Source: Callorhinus ursinus
Lineage: Eukaryota > Chordata > Mammalia > Carnivora > Otariidae
DNA length: 64,000 nt
Direction: 5' to 3'
Assembly (NCBI RefSeq): GCF_003265705.1
Contig: NW_020312817.1
Span: forward strand, 49,853,172-49,917,171
Below the pieces are notes generated by a model. It searched no databases, had not been told where the DNA came from, and saw only the letters and a program-made list of their open reading frames with translations. This document shows positions 42,116-53,039 of this stretch, piece by piece (the first letter of the stretch is position 1; each line of letters begins with the position of its first letter). The translations under genes and the position numbers were made by a program.

Positions 42116-42630
42116 CTTTACTACAGATGTTTGGATTCGTCTTAGATCTCACTCAAAGGAAAGTTCCTTTAGGACAGACCCATACCACTATCTCTAAAAT
42201 GTGTACAGCAGCATAAATCTATGTTATAGACTCTGTGGCTTTGAGTATGTGATGAAAGCAATGAAAACTGATATTAATTACGAGTTTGTCTCTGAGTGAA
42301 GCTGCCCTTTGTGCAGCTACTGATAGAATTATCCCAGGCACACTAAAACTCATTACAGAGCCAAGGAAAACCCTGGTGGATGACCCAAAAGAATAAAGCA
42401 AGATCCTAAGAACAGAATGACAAGAAAGGCAAAGAAGAGTTTCCATAGGAGAGGCCGCGAGAGATGGAAGAACAGAAGGCTCTCTCCCTGCGAAGTGGAA
42501 AATAAAGAAGTAAAAACAAGGAGCTCCCACTTCCCAGAGAGGACTATAGTTTACATTTGGTGCCTTTTCTCCCCCACGCAATATGCGTATAGTTTGTAAA
42601 ATTGGGGTCACTGAGTATATTCGGGTTTTT

Positions 42631-42826
42631 TATTTTTTTTAAGACTTTTTAATTTTATTTATTTGAGGGAGAGAGCGAGAGCATAAGTTGGGGAAAGGCA
42701 GAGGGAGAGAGAGAAGCAGGCCCCCTGCCAAGCAGGGAGCCCACTGCCGGGCTCCATCCCAGGACCCTGGGATCATGACCTGAGCTGAAGGCAGACGCCT
42801 AACTGACTGAGCCGCCCAGGCGCCCC
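42631..42826 (-). mobile_element. CAN-SINE
   Basis: A reverse copy whose head ends gagccgcccaggcgcccc. The imperfect duplication is tattcgggttttt / tattcagagttttt. Confidence 0.93.
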
Positions 42827-42884
42827 TATTCAGAGTTTTTAAATGCTCATTTCTTCCCTGACTGTATCCTAGGTATTTTCCCAT

Positions 42885-42965
42885 AATGTTTCCCATACAC
42901 TTTACATGGGTGAATATATGTGATGTGAATTATATCACAGTAAAATTGTAATTTAAAAAAATCCT
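42885..42965 (+). mobile_element. L1 3' UTR terminus
   Basis: A short L1 end (cactttacatgggtgaatat atgtgatgtgaattatatc) interrupted upstream by the SINE at 42631. Confidence 0.6.
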
Positions 42966-43040
42966 TTAGAGAAAACCTGTATCTCCATCCGTGTTAGAAG
43001 CTTTAGAATAAAAGCAGAAACAAGAGAACATAGCTGCGCA

Positions 43041-43250
43041 GGGCGCCTGGGTGGCTCAGTCGTTAAGTGTCTGCCTTCAGCTCAGGTCATGGTCCCAGGG
43101 TCCTGGGATCGAGCCCCACATCAGGCTTCCTGCTCCGCGGGAAGCCTGCTTCTCCCTCTCCCACTCCGCCTGCTTGTGTTCCCTCTCTCGCTGTGTCTCT
43201 CTCTGTCAAAAAAATAAAAATCTTTAAAAAAGAAAAAAAAAAAAAAAAGG
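43041..43250 (+). mobile_element. CAN-SINE
   Basis: A full-length copy (gggcgcctgggtggctcagt to ctctctctgtcaaa) with a long impure poly(A). I could not define a clear target-site duplication. Confidence 0.92.
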
Positions 43251-44434
43251 AGAGAGCTGTGCTGGTGAGCCCACCCTGATGCTGAAGGGTAAGGGACGGA
43301 GGAATGCCAAAAACCCCAGTAGAAACTCTCCTTTTAATTCCCTCACAAGGGTTTGACAATTCCTTCATTTCCCCAATGGGTCACAAGCGAAAGTGAAAAT
43401 AAGAGAGGTCTTATCTCAGGGTGAGTACTAGCGGTCAGGATGGGGAGACCACCTATCACTCCACTGCTACACTTGGAAGGGAAAAGCCCCCCCCCCGCAG
43501 GACAGCAGGAGCGTGGTACCTCCTGTGAGGAGCAGAAAGCAAGCTGGTGTGGCCACAAGCTGTGGGTTGAGAAAGAAAGAGCTGTGCTCTGAAGATGCGT
43601 AGGTAAGGGTCCCTCAAACCAAGAACCACTGACATAAACTCCAGTGATCAGCTGGGCGGTCGCAGGTAACAGTCTCGAAATGTAGGTCAGTGCAAAAGGT
43701 CCTTACTGATGAGAGGGAAAAGAAAAATTGGGGAGGGGAGTCTGCAAGAGATTCAGTAAAATAAAAGCAAATAAGACAAAGAATATGTATTAAGCAATTA
43801 GCATACCCTTTAAAAAGTTAAATGCAAACCATTTTGTTGAAAAACAGTCATGTTTTCAATACCCACAAGAGCGCACTGCTATTCCAGAAACCTTATAGTC
43901 AACTACCCGCTAAGTGTCCACGTTGTCATGAAAAAGACCACTCTAGAACCTCCCTCCGTGAGAGGACCTGGGGCAGGTGAGCTGGTGTCCTGCACACTCA
44001 GGCCCAGCCTCAAGACATACCCCAGGCTCCCACTTTTGGCTGGAGATGAACATGTCCTAGCCACTATCCCCAAAACTGCCGGGGGAGGGAGATTAAAAAA
44101 TCACATCCCCAACCTGAGGGTGTCAGTGCTCAGAAAGCAGTGGCTGTGCCCCACCCGAGGCCATGATCCTTGCTCCTCAGCCTTGTTCTCAAGGGAAAGG
44201 CTGGACCAGTGTTAAAGTCCCTCTCTCTCTCCCCAGCTATGGCCTTGATCTCTGGCCAACACCAAATCAGCTAGGAAAGTGCTGGGGGTGGGGGTGCTGT
44301 GGCCTGGCATTGCCAAGACAGAGGGGCAAAGGCAAGGGCAGGAGAAGACAGGTGGCTGATGATAAAGACCTAGCAGCAAGGTGTTCACCTGGAGCTGGGG
44401 GGAATGTGACCAGCAGCCCCACCTCTTCTAAGGT

Positions 44435-44535
44435 TGTCTTGCTATAAGCCCTGGATAAGTCATTTTATCTCTCTGGGCCTCAAATTCCTCAACTACTCTT
44501 AAAAAATTCTTTACAAGTGTCAGGAAACACTGAGG
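44435..44535 (+). repeat. MIR SINE fragment
   Basis: MIR-like ttatctctctgggcctcaaa ttcctcaac; weak beyond the core. Confidence 0.55.
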
Positions 44536-44563
44536 ATCTGCTCCAGATTAAAGGAGACTAAGA

Positions 44564-44758
44564 GGGGCGCCTGGGTGGCTCAGTCGTTAAGTGTCTGCCT
44601 TCGCCTAGGTCATGATCCCAGGGTCCTGGGATCAAGCCCCAATCGGGCTCCCTGCTCCGCGGGAAGCCTGCTTCTCCCTCTCCCACTCCCCCTACTTGTG
44701 TTCTCTGTCAAATAAATAAAATCTTTAATAAATTAAATACATACATACATACATACAT
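44564..44758 (+). mobile_element. CAN-SINE with (CATA)n tail
   Basis: A full-length copy ending in (acat)n. The exact duplication aaaggagactaaga is at 44550-44563 and 44759-44772. Confidence 0.96.
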
Positions 44759-44992
44759 AAAGGAGACTAAGAAACCTGAGCAGTGAATATGTGTGACTTG
44801 GTGGGGTTTTTTTTTCCCCTTCCAAAATGGGTTGTGACAATGCGCAAAATCTGAATAACACCTGTAGATTAATAATGTTAGTGTTCGTGAAGTGTACAGA
44901 TCAGGTTTGTAGCAGTATTGTATGTATGTTAATTTTCCGAGTTTGGTTGTGGCCCTGTAGTTATTTACGTGATTTTAGAAAATCCACACTCA

Positions 44993-45113
44993 GGGCACCT
45001 GGCTGGCTTTAGTCAGTAGAGCATGTGACTCTTGATTTTGGGGTTGTAAGTTCAAGCCCCACAATGGGTATAGAGATTACTTAAAAAGAATCTTTAAAAA
45101 TTTTTAAAAAAGA
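44993..45113 (+). mobile_element. Short CAN-SINE, older subtype, carrying a nested insertion
   Basis: The head is gggcacctggctggcttt, with a tRNA-like body and a gattacttaaaaag tail. Its target-site duplication (agaaaatccacactca at 44977-44992) recurs as agaaaattcacactca at about 45317-45332, beyond a second SINE. The younger SINE therefore landed in this one's tail. Confidence 0.9.
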
Positions 45114-45315
45114 GGGCGCCTGGGTGGCTCAGTTGGTTAAGCGACTGCCTTCGGCTCAGGTCATGATCCTGGAGTCCCAGGATCGAGTCCCGCATCGGGC
45201 TCCCTGCTCGGCAGGGAGTCTGCTTCTCCCTCTGACCCTCTTCCCTCTCGTGCTATCTCTCATTCTCTCTCTCTCAAATAAATAAATAAAATCTTTAAAA
45301 AAAATTTTTTTAAAA
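45114..45315 (+). mobile_element. CAN-SINE, young-looking, nested in an older SINE
   Basis: A full-length copy (gggcgcctgggtggctcagt, ccctctcgtgctatctctca, tcaaataaataaataaaatc). Flanking aaatttttaaaaaag-type duplications come from the tail of the host SINE. Confidence 0.95.
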
Positions 45316-46319
45316 AGAAAATTCACACTCAAGTGGTTAGAAGTAAAAGGCATCATGTCTGCTACTTACTTTCAAAAATGGTTCAAATAAAAATTAGAGA
45401 GAAAAAGAAAACAGCACACATGTAGTAAAATGTTAACATTTGGAAATATGAGTGAAGAGAATTCCTTGTACTATTCTTGCAAATTTTCTGAAACTCTGAA
45501 AGTATGCCAAAAATAAAATAGTTTTTAAAAGAATTATGTTACTAGATGATTGCTAAGACTCTCCTAGTCTCTGTAAGAAGCTAACATTCTACACATTTTA
45601 CAGAAAAGGAACAGGAAACAGTAAGAGGACAGCTCCTCAGCAGCAGCAGGAGGGCTCTGGAACTCAGGGTCTCTGACTCAAGTCCTCCCTCCACCCAGAC
45701 CCCAGATCTGCCAAAGAGTAAGGGACAGTAAGCCCCAGACACCACTCCAGATACCGGACAAGAACCTCAGAGCAGAAGGCAAGTAAGAAAGGGGCCACCT
45801 GGACAGTGTCTGGGAGGCTGTCAGGAGAAACGGAAAGCTTCAGAAAACAGACCACCCTGTTCTCCTCCTCCCAAGTCCCCTTCCCTCCACATGCACAGGA
45901 CACAGATGGTTTCTCTCCTGCACACCCCAGAGGCTAACCAGAAGCTTCAAGCAACACGCGTGCACGGACTCCACCAGAACACGCAGTCCCACAAGGAACA
46001 CAGAACACAGCCTAGACACGCAGTACAGCCCTGGGAGGGCAGCCTTCAGCCCTCTCTGACCAAAAGGAACACAACATCTGGAAATCCTGTCAGTCTCCTA
46101 AATAACTCTAGGGTCGAGGGGGAAAATAGAAATCAAAATCACAACTACATTTATTCCCAGTTTATGTATGCTACTTGTCCGTGTCAGGGTAAGTATGTAC
46201 TTGAAATATCATTGATATGTAAACGGATTTGGGCATAAAAATAGAGTTGTTTCTGTGGAAAAAAGTCACACTTAACAGATTTGAAGTGTGGAGTAATATC
46301 CATATGAAAATAATAGCTA

Positions 46320-46915
46320 TTAACAGAGGAAAAATTCTTCTATATTCTTCTAAAGCTGCTTCTATAAATACTTTTAACTAAATATGAAGGAAAATAAATT
46401 AAGGCTCCATTCAAGAAGCTAGAAAATAAAATACTTTAAAAATGTAGGAAAGGGATGCCTGACTGGCTCAGTCGGAGGAACATGCGACTCTTGATCTCAG
46501 GGTTGTGAGTTCAAGCCCCATGTGGGGTGTAGAGATGACTTAAATAAAACTTTAAAAAAAATAAAAAGTAAATAAAAATGTAGGAAAAAGGAATCAGTAA
46601 AGACTGAAATAGTTGATTAGAAAACAAAATGTAGTGGTATTTATAATTGGAATCTAAGAGATGGCTCTCCAAAAGACCAACAGAATAAACAAACTTCTGG
46701 CAAGGCTGATCATTTGAAAAAGAAAAACATAAATAAACAATATTAGAAATGTGAAAAGGAATATAACTATTATCAGTGAATAAGGCATGAAGTATATTAC
46801 TAAAAACTTTGAAAATATTAATGAAAGGACAATTTTCTAGGAAGGGGTAGAAATATTAAAAATATCAATCACCAGACAAGTAGAAATGTATCAGAGAACT
46901 ACCCTCTCCCCCAAA
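46320..46915 (+). mobile_element. Old L1 ORF2 fragment split by a SINE
   Basis: A-rich L1 ORF2-like sequence (aagaccaacagaataaacaa acttctggcaag). The SINE at 46452-46573 interrupts it. Confidence 0.7.
46452..46573 (+). mobile_element. Short CAN-SINE, older subtype
   Basis: The head is gggatgcctgactggctcag and the tail is A-rich. The duplication aaaaatgtaggaaa is at 46438-46451 and 46574-46587. It was inserted into L1 sequence. Confidence 0.93.
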
Positions 46916-46974
46916 AAGGGCACCAGGCCCAAAAGTTATTACATTATTTTTCTAGTTCATAAAAATGATTGGTT

Positions 46975-47135
46975 TTATTCTTTTATTTAATTCTCCCAGA
47001 TCCCTATGAAGTAAGCACTATCTCTCTGTTTCACAGACAAGGAATCCAAGGGCTCAGAGGGGCTCAAGCAGTGTCTCTAAGTCACCCAGCCACACGTGGC
47101 CAACCTGGGACTCAGTCCCACAGCCTGACATTTCT
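46975..47135 (-). repeat. MIR SINE fragment
   Basis: Reverse MIR: tgtttcacagacaaggaatc caagg ... caacctgggactcagtcc. Confidence 0.8.
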
Positions 47136-47221
47136 GGGGTGAGGCCCAGAGAATTCTGTATTCCAAAATGCTCAAGTACTTTTGTGATCAGCCAGGGTTA
47201 GAAACTTCTGGGCCCTTGATA

Positions 47222-47365
47222 CTTAAAGCCTGGTCCCATAACCAGCAGCAGCAGCATCACCTGAGAGCTTGTGAGAAATGCAGAATCTCAGGCCCCACCC
47301 CAGACCTGCTGAATCAGAAAATGCATTGTAAAAAGATCCCCAGGTGATGTGGATGAACATTAAAA
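47222..47365. mobile_element. hAT-Charlie non-autonomous element (MER20/MER5-like)
   Basis: Core cagcagcatcacctgagagc, atctcaggccccaccccaga cctgctgaatcag, and ccccaggtgatgtggatgaa. Confidence 0.82.
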
Positions 47366-47499
47366 TGTTCTGGTCTATCCTGTACCTATCTGCCCAATCT
47401 CCTTCAATTCCTTTTAAAATTTGCGAAAGCAGTGCCTGTTCTGTCTGGCACAACCAAAACAAACGAACCGATGAACAACTGGAATGAGATTTGATCATA

Positions 47500-47826
47500 T
47501 AACCATGTACAAAAAAAGTATAGCAAAATAAAACTTTTTCTTTTAAAAAATTAAAAGAAATTTGTAATATTTATCAAGGTCTGATAAAGAATACCCTTAA
47601 TATATGAAACTTTTACAAATTTATAAAAACACACAAATAGGCAAAGAAAATAAAAATATATTGACACAGAAGTACAGATCCAACTAAACATAGCAATAAG
47701 AGATTTGCAAATCAAATGTTATGCCAATTTTTATACCAATTAAAAATAAAGATTTTATAATAAATATGTATTATTTTGTTGATAATCAGGGGGAAAATCA
47801 ATAAAGACATTTAACACGAAAAAACC

Positions 47827-47879
<53 letters not shown>

Positions 47880-47940
47880 TGATTGTTCTAGAAAGACCCA
47901 AATATTAACAGGAGTTCTAAGTGGTGAAATTCTAGATGTT
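47500..47940 (+). mobile_element. Old L1 fragment containing (TA)24
   Basis: A-rich L1 ORF2-like sequence (aatataaaaatatattgaca-type text, gcaaatcaaatgttatgcca) with a perfect TA microsatellite inside. Confidence 0.5.
47829..47876. repeat. (AT)24 microsatellite
   Basis: A perfect 48-bp AT repeat. Confidence 0.97.
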
Positions 47941-48207
47941 TTATTCTATGTGCTTATGTGAACTTCCTAGTTTTTCAGCAATGAATTTGCATTCTTTGTA
48001 ACAGACAACAACAAAAAAGTTTTTAACTATATCCAGGTTTGACCTTATCTGAAATTTAACAGCTTTGATGCTTAGTCTCTCCTGGATTTTCAAAAGCCCT
48101 CTCATAACATTTGGCCTTTCCACAAATCAGTCTTAAAGGCATGTCCTTTCAGTCCTCGTCAAAAGTACTGGAGCCCCAAATAAACAGAGCCCCTTTACCT
48201 TACTCTG

Positions 48208-48365
48208 CAGCCTGGCAGTTCTCAAACTCCACTTGGCACAGGAATCACCTGCAGGAAGCTGGCTGCAGATGCAGACCCCCAGGTCCTACCCTCAGAGATC
48301 AACCCTATGTGTCTACAAAGGGGATCTGGAACCAGGTGGTCCCCAAACTACCTTTTGAGAAGCCC
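48208..48365. mobile_element. hAT-Charlie non-autonomous element (MER5-like)
   Basis: Inverted-end remnants gcagttctcaaactccactt and ctaccttttgagaag, with ggcacaggaatcacctgcag in the core. Confidence 0.75.
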
Positions 48366-48948
48366 CCACCCCGCCGATAACCCTATGGGAGTGAGGGTCA
48401 GTGCAGAAAAAGGGAAGTCTTGAGTGGTTTAGAAACTGGGTGAACTGGGGGTCTTACAGGTTGGCAGGGGGAGAGCCGTCTGTTTCTACCCACCCCCAAC
48501 TATGTGCACATGCAGGCTTGACCAGTCAGTGGTCAGTGCTTCTGCTCTTTAAAGAGGGCAACAGGTGGGCAGGGGAGGCAGGGGTAGGAAAAGGCTTTCT
48601 CCAACAGGGGAGCTGAAGTCCCGAGCAGCCCTGTGTCCCAGCCTCCCTGCCAGAATGCGCTCTGCTCCAGGAGAAGGCATTTGGAACCGCTCCGCAGGTT
48701 CACGGAGGTCCATCTGTCAGTTTCTGCTCGGCACCTTGAGAGGGTAGCTCCTCTAGAGCTGGCAGAGATGCAGGGAGGCTGCCACCAGGGGCCCAAGGAC
48801 TTGGTGCTGGTGGGGCCCACAGGGACGTCCTTCGGCCCTGGGGCTGTTCCCCTCCCCCAGGGGGGCAGGGGCAGAGGGAGTACGGTGCAGGTGGGGTAGG
48901 GATCCAGAGCAGATCTTCCCCTCCCTCCTTGACCTCTTGGTTCCCAGG

Positions 48949-49146
48949 GGACTTCGATACACTAGCAGAGGAGCGGGAGAAAGCCCTCGCGTCTGCTATG
49001 CCACCTGAACGTGAAAGCGGAGAAGGAGCACAGACCGCCAGCTAAATGAGAACTGTTCGCTGCTGCAAACACAAACTGGTGACACGCTGAAGCAGATGCG
49101 GGACGACCTCATGGTGACTGGGAAGCAGATCTCAGCCCACCTCTAA
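48949..49146 (+). pseudogene. Decayed coding-like fragment (coiled-coil-like)
   Basis: Directly after cttggttcccag the sequence reads GDFDTLAEEREKALASAM. After a frameshift near 49010 it reads DRQLNENCSLLQTQTGDTLK, then QMRDDLMVTGKQISAHL and a stop at 49144-49146. Charged, heptad-like composition suggests a coiled-coil protein. I do not recognise the parent gene. The frameshift means it cannot be one intact frame. It could be a retrocopy, an exon remnant or chance. Confidence 0.35.
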
Positions 49147-49468
49147 CCCAAGCCAAGTTGACCCCTCTCCCCACCTTCTTTTCAGGGAGGGCAAAAGGCA
49201 GGCATCTGGCCCTTGCTTAGCAGCAGCAAGGGTTCCCACGTCTCCCAGGGAAGCATCGGGGGGGGGGTCCCTTGTTCATGGGTCCCAGCAGACACAACCT
49301 TCCTAGGCAGGCAGGCAGCTCCATCTCCATCCCAGCTCTTGGGGCAGCAGAGACCAGGAACCTGCAGTTATGGGGTGAGGGGCAGGGCGGCAGGACAGAG
49401 GGGCTTGCACTGGACAGCTCCATCGAGAACTAGTGCCTCCCGATCCCCAATTACAAGTTTAAAATGCA

Positions 49469-49609
49469 GGGGCACCTGGGTGGCTCAGTCGGTTAAGCGC
49501 CCAACTGTCGATCTCAGCTCAGGTCTTGATCTCAGGGTCGTGAGTTCAAGCCCCGAGCTGGGCTCCATGCTGCGCATGGAGCCTACTTAGAAAATAAATA
49601 AATAAAAAT
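49469..49609 (+). mobile_element. Short CAN-SINE
   Basis: The head is ggggcacctgggtggctcag and the tail is aaataaataaataaaaata. The duplication aaaatgca is at 49461-49468 and 49610-49617. Confidence 0.93.
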
Positions 49610-50169
49610 AAAATGCAAACACAACAGGGAGGATTAACGCGTTGATAGGTTCTACCTAAGAAGACGCTTGTGGGAGTCTTAGACTCTGGAGAATAGCCAG
49701 GCAACGAACAAAGATGCTGCCTCAAGAAAGAAGACCGGGCACACAGAAGTGGAACCAATTTCACCAGTGGCCTTTGTAAGCTCTACTTCCAGCCTCCATG
49801 AATCCTCATCCCCAAAGAGCAGTTGCAGGTAAGTTTGTGTTTTAGGCCACCTTCAGATGTCTGGGAACTGAGAAGGCAACGCTCCCTACTAGTTAGTACT
49901 AATGAGAGTTAATGACAACTGGGCTGTTAGTCCCCAGGTAATAACAAGGTGTGGGTTCACAGGGCTCCTCCCAGATGTCTGCCTGTGGGAAAACAGCCCA
50001 GGACCTTCTTTCTACGGTGGGGATCAGGCCGGTGCCCCTGGTCTGTTATCCAGCTCACAGCCTCCAGGCTCGCAGCCAGGCCTGCTTTAGATTTTGCTCC
50101 TCAGACTGGCCTAGGCTGTCACACTTTGAGGAGGTGAAGCTCATTGTGTCTCTCATCAGGTTGATTCTA

Positions 50170-50240
50170 CAGTATTTATTAAAAGGATTTACTGCATGCT
50201 GGGCCTTGTGCCAGCTACTGGGAAACGAAATTGAGTAAGA
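50170..50240 (-). mobile_element. L2 LINE terminal fragment
   Basis: Short reverse L2-like sequence: gtatttattaaaaggattta ctgcatgctgggcc. Confidence 0.4.
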
Positions 50241-50411
50241 GGAGGAAGCACCTCACCATAGGAACTCATACCAGGCCCTAAAGTACTGCTACGAAGTGCA
50301 GACTTCATGCACAGGGATGAGGGAAGGAGGGGCTGCTGGGGCCCAGCGCCGGTGACAAAACCCAGAGCATTTCCAATATACCTGCAGGAACAGGTTAAAG
50401 AGCGTAACACA

Positions 50412-50523
50412 GGGGCGCCTGGCTGGCTCAGTCAGGGGCGCGCATGACTCTTGATCTTGGGGGTTGTAAGTTTGAGCCCCAAGCTGGGTGTCAAGATTAC
50501 TTAAGTAAATAAAACTTAAAAAA
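50412..50523 (+). mobile_element. Short CAN-SINE, older subtype
   Basis: The head is ggggcgcctggctggctcag and the tail is ttacttaagtaaataaaac. Flanks agcgtaacaca and agtgtaacaga form an aged duplication. Confidence 0.9.
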
Positions 50524-50910
50524 AGTGTAACAGAAAAAGATCCCATTCACTTGTAATAACAAGACCTACAACATTAGAAATGAACCTAATGAGATATGTG
50601 TAAGAGCCAAAACTTTAAAACTCTGGTGGACACACAAAGAAGACTAGAATAGATGGAAAGATGTACTTCCCATTTCCTGTATAGGAAGACTCCCTGTAAA
50701 GCTCTCATTCTCCCGCAAATAATCTATAAATTCCATGTGATTCCAACTGAAAAATCACAACATTTTTCACAGAATTTGACAAGTTGTTTATAAGCTTATT
50801 TGGAAAAGGAAATATAAAACAAAAGCCAAAAAAAAAAAGTGGAAAAAATGAGTTTCGGGTTTAACCCAACTGTTATATAAAAACTGCTGTAATTAAAACA
50901 ATAAAGTACT

Positions 50911-51094
50911 GGGACGCCTGGGTGGCTCAGCTGGTTAAGCATCTACCTTCAGCTCAGGTCATGATCCCAGGGTCCTGGAATTGAACCCTGTGTAAAGCTC
51001 CCTGCTCAGTGGGAGTCTGCGTCTCCTTCTGCCCCCACCCCATGCTCCATGTGCATTCTCTCTCTCTCTCTCAAATAAATAAAATCTTAAAAAG
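50911..51094 (+). mobile_element. CAN-SINE in an L1 fragment
   Basis: A full-length copy. The duplication aaaacaataaagtact / aaaacaataaaatact flanks it at 50895-50910 and 51095-51110. Removing it restores a continuous L1 ORF2-like sequence. Confidence 0.95.
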
Positions 51095-51595
51095 AAAACA
51101 ATAAAATACTGACACAGAATCAGACAATTCAATGGAACTGAAGAGAGGCTTTAGGATGCCCATGAATATGTATTTATAAAATGCTTAAGGTAGAATTATA
51201 AACCATTTGGGAAACTATAAATAGCTGATAAAGAGACTGGAAATAATAGGCTTCCTATCTGGGAAAAACTCAATCCCTATCAAATCATATACAAATATAA
51301 ATCTTGAACAAAGAGCCAAAAAATATATGTACAAATATGTCAATTACCGCATCATTTATAATTACAAAAAAATTGGAACTGTACATGTCCATCAATGGGA
51401 ATCAGTTTAATTACAATAAACCTATAAAATGCAAGACTCTATAGCCCTTAAAAGGCTAAGATAGATGTGCTGACATGGAAAGATGCTCTCAACACATTAA
51501 TGAGCAAATCAAAGAATACCTAAAATAAAGGATTGTACAAACACATTACTGCAGGAAAAGTAAGTTCATATACTCACTTTAAAAGTCTGCAAAGA

Positions 51596-51799
51596 GGGGT
51601 GCCTGGGTGGCACAGTCGCTGGGGTCCTGGGATCGAGCCCCACATCAGGCTCCCTACTCAAGCAGGAAGCCTGCTTCTCCCTCTCCCACTCCCCCTGCTT
51701 GTGTTCCCTCTCTCGCTGTATCTGTCAAATAAATAAAATCTTAAAAAAAAAAGTACGTGCATGCATGTGTGTGTGTATGTGTGAATATTAAAAAAAAAT
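51596..51799 (+). mobile_element. CAN-SINE with internal deletion
   Basis: The head is shortened: the segment between the cacagtcg and gggtcctgggatcg blocks is missing. The tail continues into a (TG)n run. The exact duplication aaagtctgcaaaga is at 51582-51595 and 51800-51813. It was inserted into L1 sequence. Confidence 0.93.
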
Positions 51800-52129
51800 A
51801 AAGTCTGCAAAGATATGTATAAATTGGTAATAGAGATTACACCAGGATGGAGAAGAAATTGCAATTTTCAGTTTCTAATTTTTCTAATTTATATACTTTT
51901 ATATTTTTTCAGTTCGTGAAATGAGCATGTATTATTTTTATTTTTATTTTTATTTAAACTTAAATTTTTATTTAAAGTCCAAAAATGTATTGCCCATTTG
52001 GGGAAAAGAAAGAATAATAATATTGCTAGTGGTTTCTAGGTTGAACTCAAAATCCACCATCTCTCTGTCCCTGGCCTTTACTACTGCTCTCCATGGAGTC
52101 AAGGTAAAGGGTAAAAAAATCTATCCCCC

Positions 52130-52440
52130 GATGTGCAGCACCTTCTCCCTCCAGTGTGACCCCTCAGCCAAATCATTTCTCTGCTGGCTTCAACAAGTTC
52201 AGGCTGGGGTGCAGAGGACTCCCCACCACACCAGACTCTGCTGGACCTGCAGAGGGGAAACTGCGCCTTCCCCATTGGGATCATTGTTGCCCTACACCCT
52301 GAGTTCTGGGGGAATAAAGAATTGGATTTGCAGGGGAGCACTGGAGACTGACTCCCAGAGATGCCCACACTGTTTTTCCTGGTGCTATGAATCCCTCTCT
52401 CTTACCCTACTGTCCTGTCCATCCTAGCACACTCTTCACA
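52130..52440 (+). repeat. Unidentified repeat, copy A of an inverted pair
   Basis: This copy shares ccaaatcatttctctgctgg, ccctacaccctgagt, atgcccac...tttttcctggtg and ccatcctag blocks with the reverse complement of 56530-56860. I cannot name the family. It has an AATAAA inside (ggggaataaagaattg), so an LTR-like origin is possible. Confidence 0.7.
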
Positions 52441-53039
52441 GCCTCAGGGCACCAGCTGGGCCTTATCTTCCAGAATTGCATCAAAGAAGCACAGAGCAAG
52501 ACTTGAACCTGCAGCCTTGACCAGCTCAGCTAGGCCATGAGCTCTGGATCAAAATTTTATCTCCCTCCCCCTGCCCTCTTCCCCTTCACTGTCCTTAGCT
52601 TCTCATTTCCTCTGCTGCTAATGCATGAGGCTTTTCTCAATACTACTAACACTTCTATATGGGCCTAGGATATTCTCTGGTCCTAGGCAGTAAATTCAAA
52701 CTGATTTTGTTTAGGTTAAAAAAAAAATTTTCCCCCCACAGGTCTGGCTGCTAAGCTGGTAAGCTATTACTAGGTCCCCTGCCCAGCGGTTTGGAGACAA
52801 AGCCCCTAAAAGTAATCAAGTGCCTTCTCTGGCCCTGCCATTGTTTCACAGCCAGTGATTCTCCTTTGTTGGGAGGAAAGGGAGCTGGGCTGCACTAGAA
52901 CTTGGTATTCTCACATTGGGTGTGCCATCAGCATCTCCCCAAGAGCAGGAGCAGACATGAAATAGCAAAACCTGCAAAAGAGGCCACAGGAAAACTTAGA
53001 GAAAAAGTCATATTTTTAAATGTGTCTGTGATGATTAAA

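Larger units (their letters stand above)
44775..45535 (+). mobile_element. Old L1M-type 3' fragment split by two SINEs
   Basis: Left part 44775-44992 and right part 45333-45535 (caaaaatggttcaaataaaa, ttgtactattcttgcaaatt ttctg) are the same repeat type as at 28400-29100. The nested SINE pair separates them. Confidence 0.68.
50525..51905 (+). mobile_element. Old L1 ORF2/3' region carrying SINE insertions
   Basis: Continuous L1 homology (gtgattccaactgaaaaatc-type, gctgtaattaaaacaataaa, ttcaatggaactgaagagag, atgtccatcaatgggaatca) is broken only by the SINEs at 50911 and 51596. All frames contain stops. Confidence 0.82.

Noticed and set aside
48780..48870. CTCF-like motifs (ccaccaggggccc, cccccaggggggcagg)
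   Set aside because: Each departs from the core consensus as I recall it. In G/C-run sequence such partial matches are common and I cannot score them here.
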